Assembly: GCA_963581435.1 (NCBI GenBank)
Contig: CAUZOL010000309.1
Coordinates: 1-8,408 of the forward strand
Reading direction: 5' to 3'
Source: JABISG01 sp963581435
Lineage (GTDB): Bacteria; Planctomycetota; Planctomycetia; Planctomycetales; Planctomycetaceae
Length of the DNA stretch: 8,408 nt
Shown here: positions 1 through 6,819 of the stretch, one piece after another
How positions within the stretch are numbered: position 1 is the stretch's first letter
Layout of the letters: each line of letters starts with the position of its first letter
Made by a program: the position numbers and the translations under genes
Notes under the pieces: model-generated
The model's input: only the letters and a program-made list of their open reading frames with translations
What the model was told of the DNA's origin: nothing
Database searches by the model: none

Positions 1-12
1 CCAGTGGCACCC
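1..12. repeat. Half of a dispersed GGTGCCACTGG-type repeat at the window edge
   Basis: The first twelve bases, CCAGTGGCACCC, are the exact reverse complement of 6819-6830, which forms one side of the palindromic element at 6820-6863. A TCAATCGA octamer follows both copies, at a different distance in each: here at 32-39, and on the minus strand beyond the 6819 copy. This looks like the outer part of a second copy of the same dispersed element, with the rest lying outside the window. The match is seen directly; membership of a repeat family is inferred. Confidence 0.4.
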
Positions 13-67
13 GTTAACCGGTGTATCCCTCAATCGATGGAACCCATCACCGAAACTTTGTGACGTC

Positions 68-1390
68 CTACATCCACTCGCGAATCGGCTTTCCTTCAAT
101 TAATCGAACCGGCCGGCCATCGGGGGCGCGGGCGATCAAGTCGTGGGGAATTCCAAGTTTCATGTAAACCGTTGTGGCGATGTCGTCCGAGTAATATTCG
201 TCGCGGATCGGTCGGCCGCCTTCGTCGTCGGTTTGTCCGAGGACGGCACCGCCGGGAATTCCGGCACCTGCCATAATTGCAAAGCCAGCCGATGCCCAGT
301 GATCGCGACCGCTGGCCGAATTGATTTTCGGCGTGCGGCCAAAGTCGGTCAGCCAGCAGACGAGCGTCGATTCGAGCATGCCGCGTTCTTCCAGGTCGGT
401 CAACAACGCGGGAACCGCCTGATCCATTTTCGGAATCAGTCGGCTCTTCAGCGACGTGAAGTTGTTCTGATGCGTATCCCAACTACCGTCGGTCACGGTG
501 ACAAAGCGAACGCCCGACTGAATCAGACGGCGAGCCAGCAGACAACTTTGCCCGAAACGATTGCGACCGTAACCATCCCGCAGCTTGGCGTCTTCCTTTT
601 CAATCTCGAATGCTTTCTTAGTCTCCGGCGCGGTAATCATCGCCAGTGCCGCTTTGTAATGTTCATCCAATGCGTCGAAGGCGGCCGGTTGCAGGTCGCC
701 CTCGCGTTGCAGGGCATCGATCTTTGCGAGAATTGTGCGACGCCGTTGCACGCGATCCATGCCGACACCCTGCGGCGGGGTGATGTCGCGGACGTCGAAC
801 TTCTTGGCGTTCGGGTCGGCCAGCATTTCGAACGGGTTGTGTTCCAGTCCCAGGATGCCCGACGTTCCGCCGCCGAAGCGGTGATCGACCTGACTGCCCA
901 ACTGCACAAACGGCGGCATCGCCGACTTGAAACCCTTGTGATAACTCACCACCGAACCGTAAGTGGGATAACCGACGGCCGGGTTGAAACGGCGGCCCGA
1001 CATCACCCATTGATCGGCGGTGCCGTGGCTGCCGTTGCGCGGGTTCCAGCCGCGCAGCACGGCGAATCGTTTCAGTTCCTTCGCCATGTTGGGAAGAATC
1101 TCGGTGAACTGCACGCCGGGAATGGCCGTGTCGATCACGCCGTATTCGCCCTTCACGCTCACCGGTGCTTCCGGCTTGGGATCGAAAGTATCGTGATGGC
1201 TGGTTCCGCCGCGGGTCCAGATGAGAATGCAGTTGGTCTCGCCGCCCGCACCGGTTTTCGCCTGCGCCTGTTTGGCTGCCAACCAATTTGGCAGCGAAAG
1301 TCCCAATCCGCCCAACGCCCCGACCTGTAGGAAGCTACGGCGGGAAGTGCCTTCACAATTGCGGGTTGAATTCGACAGCAGATTCAGCAT
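68..1390 (-). CDS. DUF1501 family protein with Tat signal (alkaline phosphatase/sulfatase-like fold)
   Basis: A 440-residue protein of the DUF1501 family, which is abundant in planctomycetes and distantly related to sulfatases and alkaline phosphatases; the substrate is unknown. The ATG at 1390 is chosen over the longer GTG start at 1468 because GGAG lies 8 bases upstream and because it puts a Tat signal at the N-terminus: SRRSFLQVG at about residues 16-24, then a hydrophobic stretch ending near AAKQAQAK. Export folded across the inner membrane is therefore likely. Family-type motifs are present in order: TRGGTSHHDTFDPKP (about 59-73), GSHGTADQW (about 120-128), WDTH (about 304-307), DFGRTP (about 349-354) and GRDHW (about 361-365). 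The His and Asp residues in these are plausible metal ligands, by family analogy. Such genes commonly follow a DUF1549/DUF1553 cytochrome-type gene in planctomycetes; none is present here. Length is normal for the family and the frame is intact. Confidence 0.93.
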   Translation of the reverse strand: MLNLLSNSTRNCEGTSRRSFLQVGALGGLGLSLPNWLAAKQAQAKTGAGGETNCILIWTRGGTSHHDTFDPKPEAPVSVKGEYGVIDTAIPGVQFTEILPNMAKELKRFAVLRGWNPRNGSHGTADQWVMSGRRFNPAVGYPTYGSVVSYHKGFKSAMPPFVQLGSQVDHRFGGGTSGILGLEHNPFEMLADPNAKKFDVRDITPPQGVGMDRVQRRRTILAKIDALQREGDLQPAAFDALDEHYKAALAMITAPETKKAFEIEKEDAKLRDGYGRNRFGQSCLLARRLIQSGVRFVTVTDGSWDTHQNNFTSLKSRLIPKMDQAVPALLTDLEERGMLESTLVCWLTDFGRTPKINSASGRDHWASAGFAIMAGAGIPGGAVLGQTDDEGGRPIRDEYYSDDIATTVYMKLGIPHDLIARAPDGRPVRLIEGKPIREWM

Positions 1391-1398
1391 CGGCGGAT

Positions 1399-1402
1399 CT
1401 CC
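1399..1402 (-). promoter_or_regulatory. Ribosome binding site of the DUF1501 gene
   Basis: GGAG on the minus strand, 8 bases before the ATG at 1390. It decides the start: the protein begins MLNLLSNS and the Tat twin-arginine pair falls at residues 17-18, instead of being buried behind 26 extra residues. Confidence 0.6.
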
Positions 1403-1517
1403 ATCGTGATGTTCTGCGAAGCAAGTCGGTTTGAAGCGGTGGGAACCGGACGGCCGCAACTCAGCCACCGATCAGCCTCAACCGGGAAGGTCTCTGTGAA
1501 CAAATTCGTTGCATAAC

Positions 1518-1545
1518 ATCATACCACATCGGCACTAAAGATCAA
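1518..1545 (-). promoter_or_regulatory. Candidate sigma70-type promoter for the DUF1501 gene
   Basis: On the minus strand, TTGATC (1545-1540) and TATGAT (1523-1518) are separated by 16 bases. The -10 box matches TATAAT at five of six positions and is preceded by TG plus one base, giving an extended -10. The -35 box matches TTGACA at four of six. Transcription would start near 1511, leaving a 5' leader of about 120 bases before the ATG at 1390. No other pair in this gap is as good. It has not been tested experimentally. Confidence 0.45.
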
Positions 1546-1590
1546 CCGCTTCACATATGATGAGACGCGAGCGCGTGGATGTCATTCACA

Positions 1591-1737
1591 TCAGCGATCG
1601 AACGCGAACGGCTTGTCGATTAGATAGATGCTGTCCCCGTTGCTGCCGAGAATTCCATTCGGGTGTTGGATGTCGAGTCGGTTTCCTCGTCGCCAACGCG
1701 GAACAATCAATGGGGCACATGGCCGGAATCGGCTCAC
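1591..1737 (-). CDS. Possible 48-residue ORF or C-terminal relic of a lost gene
   Basis: The minus strand opens after a TAG just upstream, has a GTG at 1737, and runs to a TGA at 1593-1591. The last 33 codons look protein-like: they read RGNRLDIQHPNGILG and then SNGDSIYLIDKPFAFDR, mostly with C or G in the third position, unlike the low-complexity Arg/Cys-rich products of the other frames here. The first dozen residues (SRFRPCAPLIVPRW) look less natural, and there is no clear ribosome binding site. It may therefore be the tail of a decayed gene rather than a small functional one. I do not recognise the family. Low confidence; chance is a real alternative. Confidence 0.2.
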   Translation of the reverse strand: MSRFRPCAPLIVPRWRRGNRLDIQHPNGILGSNGDSIYLIDKPFAFDR

Positions 1738-1917
1738 TTGCCTGCATTTTCTCTCATGCTACCCCGGCTTATCTAACCGATACAACCTGATGTGGTGGGT
1801 AGAATTCCCCAGAAGAGCGGTCGGATTACGCCCAAACTGTTCAGTCGGCGTTGTTCCGCTACAGGAATCATCAGATTGCGGCCATTTCAATCGGAACATT
1901 TCACTGGATTTCAAAGC

Positions 1918-3135
1918 ATGTCTGCAGGTCTCAGATTGCTTGTTGTTCCGATGCTCATCCTCAGTATCGCGGGATGTGCGTTTGGTCCACGCTCGGTGAA
2001 AATTGACCGCCGCCGCTACAACGAGTCGGTCGAAACGACCAACCGGGAAGAGGCGCTGCTCAATATTGTGCGGCTGCGATACGAGGATACGCCCGGCAAT
2101 CTGCGGATTTCGGGCATTACCACGCAACGATCCTGGATCAACACCGCTCAGGTCAACGGTGCGATTGGTCCGGACGCGCTGAAGTTGGCTAATCTTGGCG
2201 GTGTTTCTACCTGGACGGAACGGCCGACGGTGACGTACTCCACCGGCAGCCGCGAGCAATCGATGGCCATCTACACTCCACTTTCGACCGAGACGCTGTT
2301 TGTCCTGTCGCTGAGCGGGTGGTCGTTGCAGCGACTTTGGACGGTATCGATCGAAAACATCAACGGCATTTCCAATGCGCGCGGTGCTAGCGGACCGATT
2401 CCCGATTTCGCTCCGGAGTACGGCCGCTTTCAAACTCTCATCGGCAGCATGCAGGCGCTCGTCGATTCGCAGGGGTGCGATGTCAGCCGCAAGTCCCAAT
2501 TCACGCCGATCTCCGGCCCCATTCCTATAGCGAGCTTAGCGCCGTCGGAAATCCGTGAAGCCGAGCAGGCCGGCTATGTCTACAAACCAACGGAGTCGGG
2601 CGAGGCGGTTGTTTTGAACAAGGCGTATCCAAGCACGATCATTCGGTTTTCCGAAGAAGCGGCGCAGTCGCCGGATGGGCAAGCCGTCATTGAAATTCTC
2701 GGTCTGGATCCCGACGAACGGGAGTTCGAATTGAAACTCGCACTCGGCGGACGGCTTTCGACAGAGATCGAGCCGCGTGGAAAACGAACGCATATTCTTG
2801 TCACGCCGCGATCGCTGCTGCAGATCATGTTCTTCCTCTCCAAAGGCGTCGATGTCCCGCAACCGCACATCGAGGAGGGCATCGCCCGCGGCACACTCGG
2901 CGTTGACGACTGTCTCTTCAATTGGCAACCGGTCATCGGCCACTTCAGCATCAAGCACTCGAAGCACAAGCCGGACAACGCCGTCGTCTCGGTCCCCTAC
3001 CGCGGCTACTGGTTCTACATCGACGACCGCGACGTCAACAGCAAACGAACGCTCGTACTGCTGGACCAGATCAGCGAATCCCAAGTAGAAATCGGCGGAG
3101 CCGAGAAACTACCGACGCTGACACTGCCGCTGTGA
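1918..3135 (+). CDS. Conserved lipoprotein of unknown function
   Basis: A 405-residue protein. The ATG at 1918 is preferred to an upstream GTG at 1792 because it gives a textbook lipoprotein signal: a short N-terminus with one Arg, a hydrophobic run LLVVPMLILS, and the lipobox IAGC with Cys20. The next residue is Ala, so the mature protein is probably outer-membrane-directed by the proteobacterial rule; it is uncertain whether planctomycetes follow that rule. The ribosome binding site is weak. After Cys20 come NREEALLNIVRLRYEDTP (about 42-59), RPTVTYS (about 102-108), GWSLQRLW (about 134-141) and INGISNARGASGPIPDF (about 148-164). I recognise this order from a family of uncharacterised lipoproteins also found in proteobacteria, with versions of LLLNLVRLRY and ASGP motifs. 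No catalytic motif is apparent, so a structural or envelope role is a guess. The gene is alone on its strand and convergent with the kinase. Confidence 0.85.
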   Translation: MSAGLRLLVVPMLILSIAGCAFGPRSVKIDRRRYNESVETTNREEALLNIVRLRYEDTPGNLRISGITTQRSWINTAQVNGAIGPDALKLANLGGVSTWTERPTVTYSTGSREQSMAIYTPLSTETLFVLSLSGWSLQRLWTVSIENINGISNARGASGPIPDFAPEYGRFQTLIGSMQALVDSQGCDVSRKSQFTPISGPIPIASLAPSEIREAEQAGYVYKPTESGEAVVLNKAYPSTIIRFSEEAAQSPDGQAVIEILGLDPDEREFELKLALGGRLSTEIEPRGKRTHILVTPRSLLQIMFFLSKGVDVPQPHIEEGIARGTLGVDDCLFNWQPVIGHFSIKHSKHKPDNAVVSVPYRGYWFYIDDRDVNSKRTLVLLDQISESQVEIGGAEKLPTLTLPL

Positions 3136-3156
3136 TGACGGCTGTGGGTTGGTCAA

Positions 3157-3179
3157 GAAACGGTCGTGGCACGCGTTTC
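3157..3179 (+). terminator. Weak hairpin after the lipoprotein gene, possible terminator
   Basis: Twenty-one bases past the lipoprotein stop, GAAACG (3157-3162) can pair with CGTTTC (3174-3179). Inside it, CGT/ACG can add three pairs after a two-base bulge, closing a GGC loop. A pyrimidine-rich stretch follows on the plus strand, but there is no clean run of T. It lies between two convergent genes, where a terminator is expected. The stem is short, so confidence is low. Confidence 0.22.
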
Positions 3180-3215
3180 CTCTTCACCGTTTCCTCTTCG
3201 CCGTTTCATCTTCGC
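3174..3215. repeat. Three tandem copies of a 14-base unit at the kinase 3' end
   Basis: Copies lie at 3174-3187 (CGTTTCCTCTTCAC), 3188-3201 (CGTTTCCTCTTCGC) and 3202-3215 (CGTTTCATCTTCGC). Neighbouring copies differ by a single base each. The third copy contains the kinase stop codon (complement of 3206-3208); the C-to-A change that distinguishes copy 3 does not create the stop by itself, because the stop is read from TCA at 3206-3208 and copies 1 and 2 have TCC there. On the minus strand that change therefore turns GGA into TGA. Removing it would let the frame run through the other copies. Confidence 0.75.
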
Positions 3216-4325
3216 TGGGAAGTTCCGGGGCGAGGCCATTCCTCTTTGAAGCGGGCTGACAACCGGCGCATCATCCAGGAATTCCGATACCTGTCGCGGC
3301 AAGACATCAGATCGTCGATCACTTCGCCAGCCGTGGCATACCGATCGTGTGGTTGTTTGGCGATCATCCGCGAAAAGATCAGCTCGAGTTCGTGCGGCAC
3401 GTCGCTACGTTCACGGGCCAACGCGGGAATCGGGTGTTCGCGGTGCGCGATCAGTTTTTCCATGAGAGTTTCGCCAGCGTAAACCGGCTTACCCAAAAGC
3501 AAATAGCAAAGAGTACATCCCAGGGCATAGATGTCAGCACGCTCGTCGGCATTCCTCGAATTCAGCGCCTGCTCCGGCGAAATGTAGTCCACTGTGCCGA
3601 CAACTGCGCCGCTGCGCGTGATTGCGGTAATTGTTGGATCCAGCGCGGCATTCGGGGCATCCGACGATGGTCGAGCAAGCCCCATGTCGAGAATCTTGAC
3701 GGTCGCCTCGCGGTCGTAGAGCAGGTTCGAGGGTTTGATGTCTCGATGAATCGCCCTCTTCATGCGCGTACGCCAGACCGCGTGCCGCCTGCAAGATGCT
3801 ATCAACCGCAGTCAGCAGCGGCACCGGCCCGCTCTCCTTCACCAATACAGAAAGATCCCGACCATCGACGAATTCCATAATCAGGTAATTATTATTGTCC
3901 ACCACACCGCTACCCAAAGTGGTAACAATATTCGGGTGCGACAGTTTTGTGGCCGTACGGATTTCGCGCCGAAATCGCTTAACGGCGTCTTCGTTTTCCG
4001 TCAGTTCAGATGGCAGCGACTTGATCGCAACGACGTCCCGGGTTGATCGGCAGCGGGCCTTGAAAACGACCCCCATTCCGCCCTGCCCGATCTTGTCCAG
4101 GACAACGTGATCGCCCAACAGCAGCGGATCGCCCCCTCCCTCGTACAGGACGTCGAATTGATAACCCGTCAGCACATTTCGGCGGACAAGTTCCTGGCAG
4201 ACTTCGCGCGCATCGTCCTGCGGCCGGCCGTCGTTCAGATCGTGGTGGAACGCGTCGATTTCTTCCAGCGACAGAATGCCGCTGTCGGTGAGACTACGAA
4301 TGAATTGTTCCAGAGTGATCGACAT
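3206..4325 (-). pseudogene. Serine/threonine protein kinase, interrupted by a frameshift before the HRD loop
   Basis: Together the two frames encode a Hanks-type kinase of about 372 residues. The N-terminal part (ATG 4325; a TTG at 4343 is an alternative) carries a helical domain of roughly 70 residues of a sort common on planctomycete kinases (ending LVRRNVLTGYQFDVLYEG), the glycine loop IGQGGMGVV (about 79-87), VAIK with Lys102, the helix-C Glu121 in RFRREI, and GLAYAHEEG to residue 191. The frame then shifts in 3752-3758. From 3751 the other frame gives IHRDIKPSNLL (catalytic Asp), DMGLA in place of DFG, YISPEQ, and the C-lobe to a TGA at 3206. One extra base, or two missing bases, explains the break; two missing restores the usual spacing of G-x-I-H-R-D. 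Without repair, the N-terminal product runs 65 out-of-frame codons to 3534 and lacks catalysis. No transmembrane helix or C-terminal sensor domain is present, so it would be cytoplasmic. A sequencing error cannot be excluded, since everything outside the break is intact. Confidence 0.85.
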
Positions 4326-4534
4326 CGGCCATCTGCCATGCAAGGGATCTGTACGCCACTTCCCATCTTAGCAGCCACCGACCGAACGGCCAGAGTGTAC
4401 CGGCCCAAGTGTGTGGTGGAGCCGTCATTGTTTTAGAGACGGATAGGGGCCGAAATCCAAGGTCGGCATACCGAAACCCCTCACTCGGCGGATCTTAGTC
4501 GAGGAATCGTTCCTGACACGGTTTCAGAGTCCTT

Positions 4535-4840
4535 TCAGTGAAGATCAACCCACTCACCATCACCCCGTGCGGACTCACGAGCGGATTCGCGATTCGTGGC
4601 TGCGTATTCAAAATCCGAGCGCACTCCGAACAGATCGGCCCAGACCAACATCGGTTTTCGCATTGGCGTCCGGTCAATAATCCAGTCGGCCGGTTGATAG
4701 ACTGGCAGCTCTCCACCGTCGTGAACGCCAAACGGATTGCTTACCGACACCAAATTGAAGTCGCGTACGATGCGCAGAGTCGGCGCGTAGCTCAACGGAT
4801 ACAAGACGATTGCCAGCAGGACGATCGTTACACATTTCAT
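4535..4840 (-). CDS. Small membrane-anchored or exported protein, unknown function
   Basis: A 101-residue protein starting MKCVTIVLLAIVLYPLSYAP. This hydrophobic stretch (about 4-20) is either a single membrane segment or an uncleaved signal. A short polar region follows, then a Trp/Pro-rich block, PVYQPADWIIDRTPM and RKPMLVWADLFGV (about 46-73), and a charged tail with SARESAR (about 87-93). I recall similar small planctomycete proteins with a P-Y-x-P-x-x-W-x-x-D-x-TP pattern but know of no function. The ATG at 4840 is chosen because it starts directly at the hydrophobic segment. A TTG at 4978 would add 46 residues of non-protein-like sequence. No Shine-Dalgarno sequence is obvious. It lies 142 bases downstream of the TPR-like gene on the same strand and could share its transcript. 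Confidence 0.65.
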   Translation of the reverse strand: MKCVTIVLLAIVLYPLSYAPTLRIVRDFNLVSVSNPFGVHDGGELPVYQPADWIIDRTPMRKPMLVWADLFGVRSDFEYAATNRESARESARGDGEWVDLH

Positions 4841-4982
4841 CGCTGCTTGGCGGGGGCGGGTAGACACGCGCGGGGTCCCATGAAAGATAAGTTCTGCGCC
4901 GATTCGGACATTGCAGCCAAGTCGGACTCGCCTGATATCAGAATTGGCGGCGACAGGACAGGTCACCGGAAACGTCAAATCT

Positions 4983-6728
4983 CTAAGAACCCGGCGGTGC
5001 AGGCAGCGTCTCGACTTCCGGCACAGCGGGCGGTGGCGATTTGGGCTCGGGTGCTGCGTCGGGTTTCGGGGCCTCGATCAGCGGCGGCGGCAGTTCCGTT
5101 GATCGGGCCAATGGGACGATGCGTAGTGTTGTCTCGCCGATTTCGATGTGGGAGATGAGAAACCGGTAGGTGGAGCGGGCGCCCGGGTCGGTGGTGGTGT
5201 CGTGCAGGTGGACGCGGATGTTTTGGCCGTCGGGGTAGTCGAGAACCATCAGCAACGGCGGTGTTTCGGTCGAGGGTTTCAGTGGGCTGCCCAGTTCCAG
5301 CACGCGGCGGAAACGGACTTCGCGGCGGTCACGCACGTTGGATTGCGTGGGCCGGGTAAAGGTCTGTCGGCCGGCGATAACGGAAATGCGGGCGGACTCG
5401 AGTTGCCAGACTGGCAATGCGGAAAACAGCAGATCGTCGCGTCCAAAGTTGAGGCCGATCTGTCCGCCCAGTGAACCGCGCAGATGCGAGACGAACGGTG
5501 CCGGCAGTCGGTCGTTTGCCAGTAACCGGGCCGCGTGCAACAGCGTGGGCATGGGAACGTCGCGAAGGACTTCGAGGCTGGCCAGGCGTGCGGCCAGTTT
5601 CTCCTTGTTCTTCCAGTCGTAATACACCATCAGCAAAGCGGCCAGACTTTGCGGGCGTTCCAATTCGACATCGAGGTTCCGCAGAATCGCGTCTTCGGCT
5701 TTTTCAAATTGGCCGTTGCGACGCAGCACGTCGGCCCCCATCAGGTTGACTTCCCAACCGTCCATTGAGAATTTCAACGCGTCGAGGGCCGTCTTTTCGG
5801 CGGCAGGCTGTTTGAGGTACTGCTGTATGACGGCCCGGTTGACCGTGCCGGCGGCCAGCATTTCATCCTTGCGAAAATGCCCGCGACCCAATTCGGTGAG
5901 TTCGCGATAGGTTTCGGCGGCGGCAAAGAGTTGCCCCAACTGTTGCTCGGTTCGCCCGACGTAATACCAGTAGGGCGGATAACATTCCATGAAGTTTTCC
6001 ATCCGCTTCAGCACTCGCAGTCGCACGGCCAGATCGGGTTCGCGGATTGCTTCTTCCAACCGGTCGAGGTCGGTCGAGCGGACCAGCCAGCGGTCGGGAA
6101 TGTTGCGTTTGCGGGCGAGCTTCCAAAAGGTATCGAGAAACAATGCCGACTTGTCGGTCAAGGCGACGATTTGTTGCTTTTCCAACTTCCAGGAGTCCAG
6201 TTCGGTCTGCCAACCCATCGCCCGGAAGTCCCACCAACTGGAAGCACCGGTGCGGACGGCCGAGGCATAATGGGCGGTTGCCAACTGGGCCGTCAGCTCG
6301 AGTGCCGTCAGCGAAAGCTGGCGATAGAACACGCGGCGGTGACGTTCCTTGATGACTTTTCGTTCCCGTGCGGCGATTTGAACCTGACTGATTTCCTGCA
6401 GCACGGCCGTGTATAGCCTGACGACTTCTTCGTCGGCGATGCCGTTGAGATCGAGGTTGTTGAGAATCTGCTGCTGCTCTTCGATCAACACCCGCTTGGA
6501 AGGATAGCGGCGAATCCGATGAAACGACGTGCGGCAATAATTCAGCGCAACGGCCGTCGCCCGCGCTTGCTCCCGTTCGGCAATGACCTGAGGATCGGTC
6601 TCAGTCGCGTTGTTGTCTCCGTCACGATCGTCAGCGATGACGGAGTCGGCCACCGCGATGCATGCCAACAGCAATGCAAACACCCGGACAGCGCGAGAAC
6701 CCACAGTTCGCGGATTGGTTGATGCCAT
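4983..6728 (-). CDS. Exported TPR-like helical repeat protein with proline-rich tail
   Basis: A 581-residue protein. The ATG at 6728 is preferred to one at 6752 because AGAGGA lies 9 bases before it. The N-terminus has a signal peptide (hydrophobic core FALLLACIAVA, likely cut after SVIA near residue 32), so it acts outside the cytoplasm. The mature part is mostly helical: a first block with NYCRTSFHRIRR and LNNLDLNGIADEEVVRLY (about 62-106), then TPR-like pairs at about 250-382, for example YYVGRTEQQLGQLFAAAETY and GADVLRRNGQFEKAEDAIL. A more beta-like region follows (about 450-540, including VWQLESARISVIAG and STYRFLISHIEIGETTLRIV). The last 37 residues are rich in Pro, Ala and Glu and are probably disordered. 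No enzyme motif is visible, so a scaffolding or envelope-assembly role is only inferred. I do not recognise the full-length family. Confidence 0.85.
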   Translation of the reverse strand: MASTNPRTVGSRAVRVFALLLACIAVADSVIADDRDGDNNATETDPQVIAEREQARATAVALNYCRTSFHRIRRYPSKRVLIEEQQQILNNLDLNGIADEEVVRLYTAVLQEISQVQIAARERKVIKERHRRVFYRQLSLTALELTAQLATAHYASAVRTGASSWWDFRAMGWQTELDSWKLEKQQIVALTDKSALFLDTFWKLARKRNIPDRWLVRSTDLDRLEEAIREPDLAVRLRVLKRMENFMECYPPYWYYVGRTEQQLGQLFAAAETYRELTELGRGHFRKDEMLAAGTVNRAVIQQYLKQPAAEKTALDALKFSMDGWEVNLMGADVLRRNGQFEKAEDAILRNLDVELERPQSLAALLMVYYDWKNKEKLAARLASLEVLRDVPMPTLLHAARLLANDRLPAPFVSHLRGSLGGQIGLNFGRDDLLFSALPVWQLESARISVIAGRQTFTRPTQSNVRDRREVRFRRVLELGSPLKPSTETPPLLMVLDYPDGQNIRVHLHDTTTDPGARSTYRFLISHIEIGETTLRIVPLARSTELPPPLIEAPKPDAAPEPKSPPPAVPEVETLPAPPGS

Positions 6729-6737
6729 CGACTGCAA

Positions 6738-6743
6738 TCCTCT
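6738..6743 (-). promoter_or_regulatory. Ribosome binding site of the TPR-like gene
   Basis: AGAGGA on the minus strand, 9 bases before the ATG at 6728. The alternative ATG at 6752 has no such sequence upstream, so this site supports the shorter start and a signal peptide beginning MASTNPRTV. Confidence 0.55.
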
Positions 6744-6819
6744 GGCGTTCATGGTGTTGTAATAGAAGGCTGTTCCCGTCAGTCGTCACGCATCGTGTCG
6801 ATTCTCGATTGATGGGTTG

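Larger units (their letters stand above)
1391..1917. other. Divergent intergenic region (527 bases)
   Basis: This gap separates the minus-strand DUF1501 gene from the plus-strand lipoprotein gene and should hold both promoters. A good minus-strand promoter candidate is at 1518-1545, and a possible short minus-strand ORF or relic is at 1591-1737. The part nearest the lipoprotein (about 1791-1806) contains TGTGGTGGGTAGAATT, which closely resembles 6958-6974 in another gap. No convincing plus-strand promoter was found for the lipoprotein. A 77-codon plus-strand ORF (1557-1790) is Cys/Arg-rich, has no credible start context and is not called. Confidence 0.6.

Noticed and set aside
143..1330. A 395-codon plus-strand ORF opposite the DUF1501 gene
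   Set aside because: It is antisense to a well-supported gene. Its product is His/Arg/Val-rich without family motifs, as expected from a mirrored frame of a GC-rich gene.
1557..1790. A 77-codon plus-strand ORF in the divergent gap
   Set aside because: It is Cys/Arg-rich and not protein-like, has no ribosome binding site, and lies antisense to the more plausible minus-strand frame at 1591-1737.
1759..2499. A 246-codon minus-strand ORF opposite the lipoprotein start
   Set aside because: It covers the strongly supported lipoprotein signal and conserved block on the other strand, and its own translation shows no recognisable domain.
3752..3758. Programmed ribosomal frameshift in the kinase
   Set aside because: There is no slippery heptamer or stop-associated shift site, and kinases of this type are not known to use one. 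A mutation or sequencing error is the simpler explanation.
4512..4522. GGAATCGTTCC hairpin after the small membrane protein gene, as a terminator
   Set aside because: The stem is only four pairs, with no T-run on the relevant strand.
4841..4978. N-terminal extension of the small membrane protein from a TTG at 4978
   Set aside because: It would bury the hydrophobic segment behind 46 residues of unconvincing sequence. Starting at the ATG at 4840 gives a normal membrane-anchor N-terminus.
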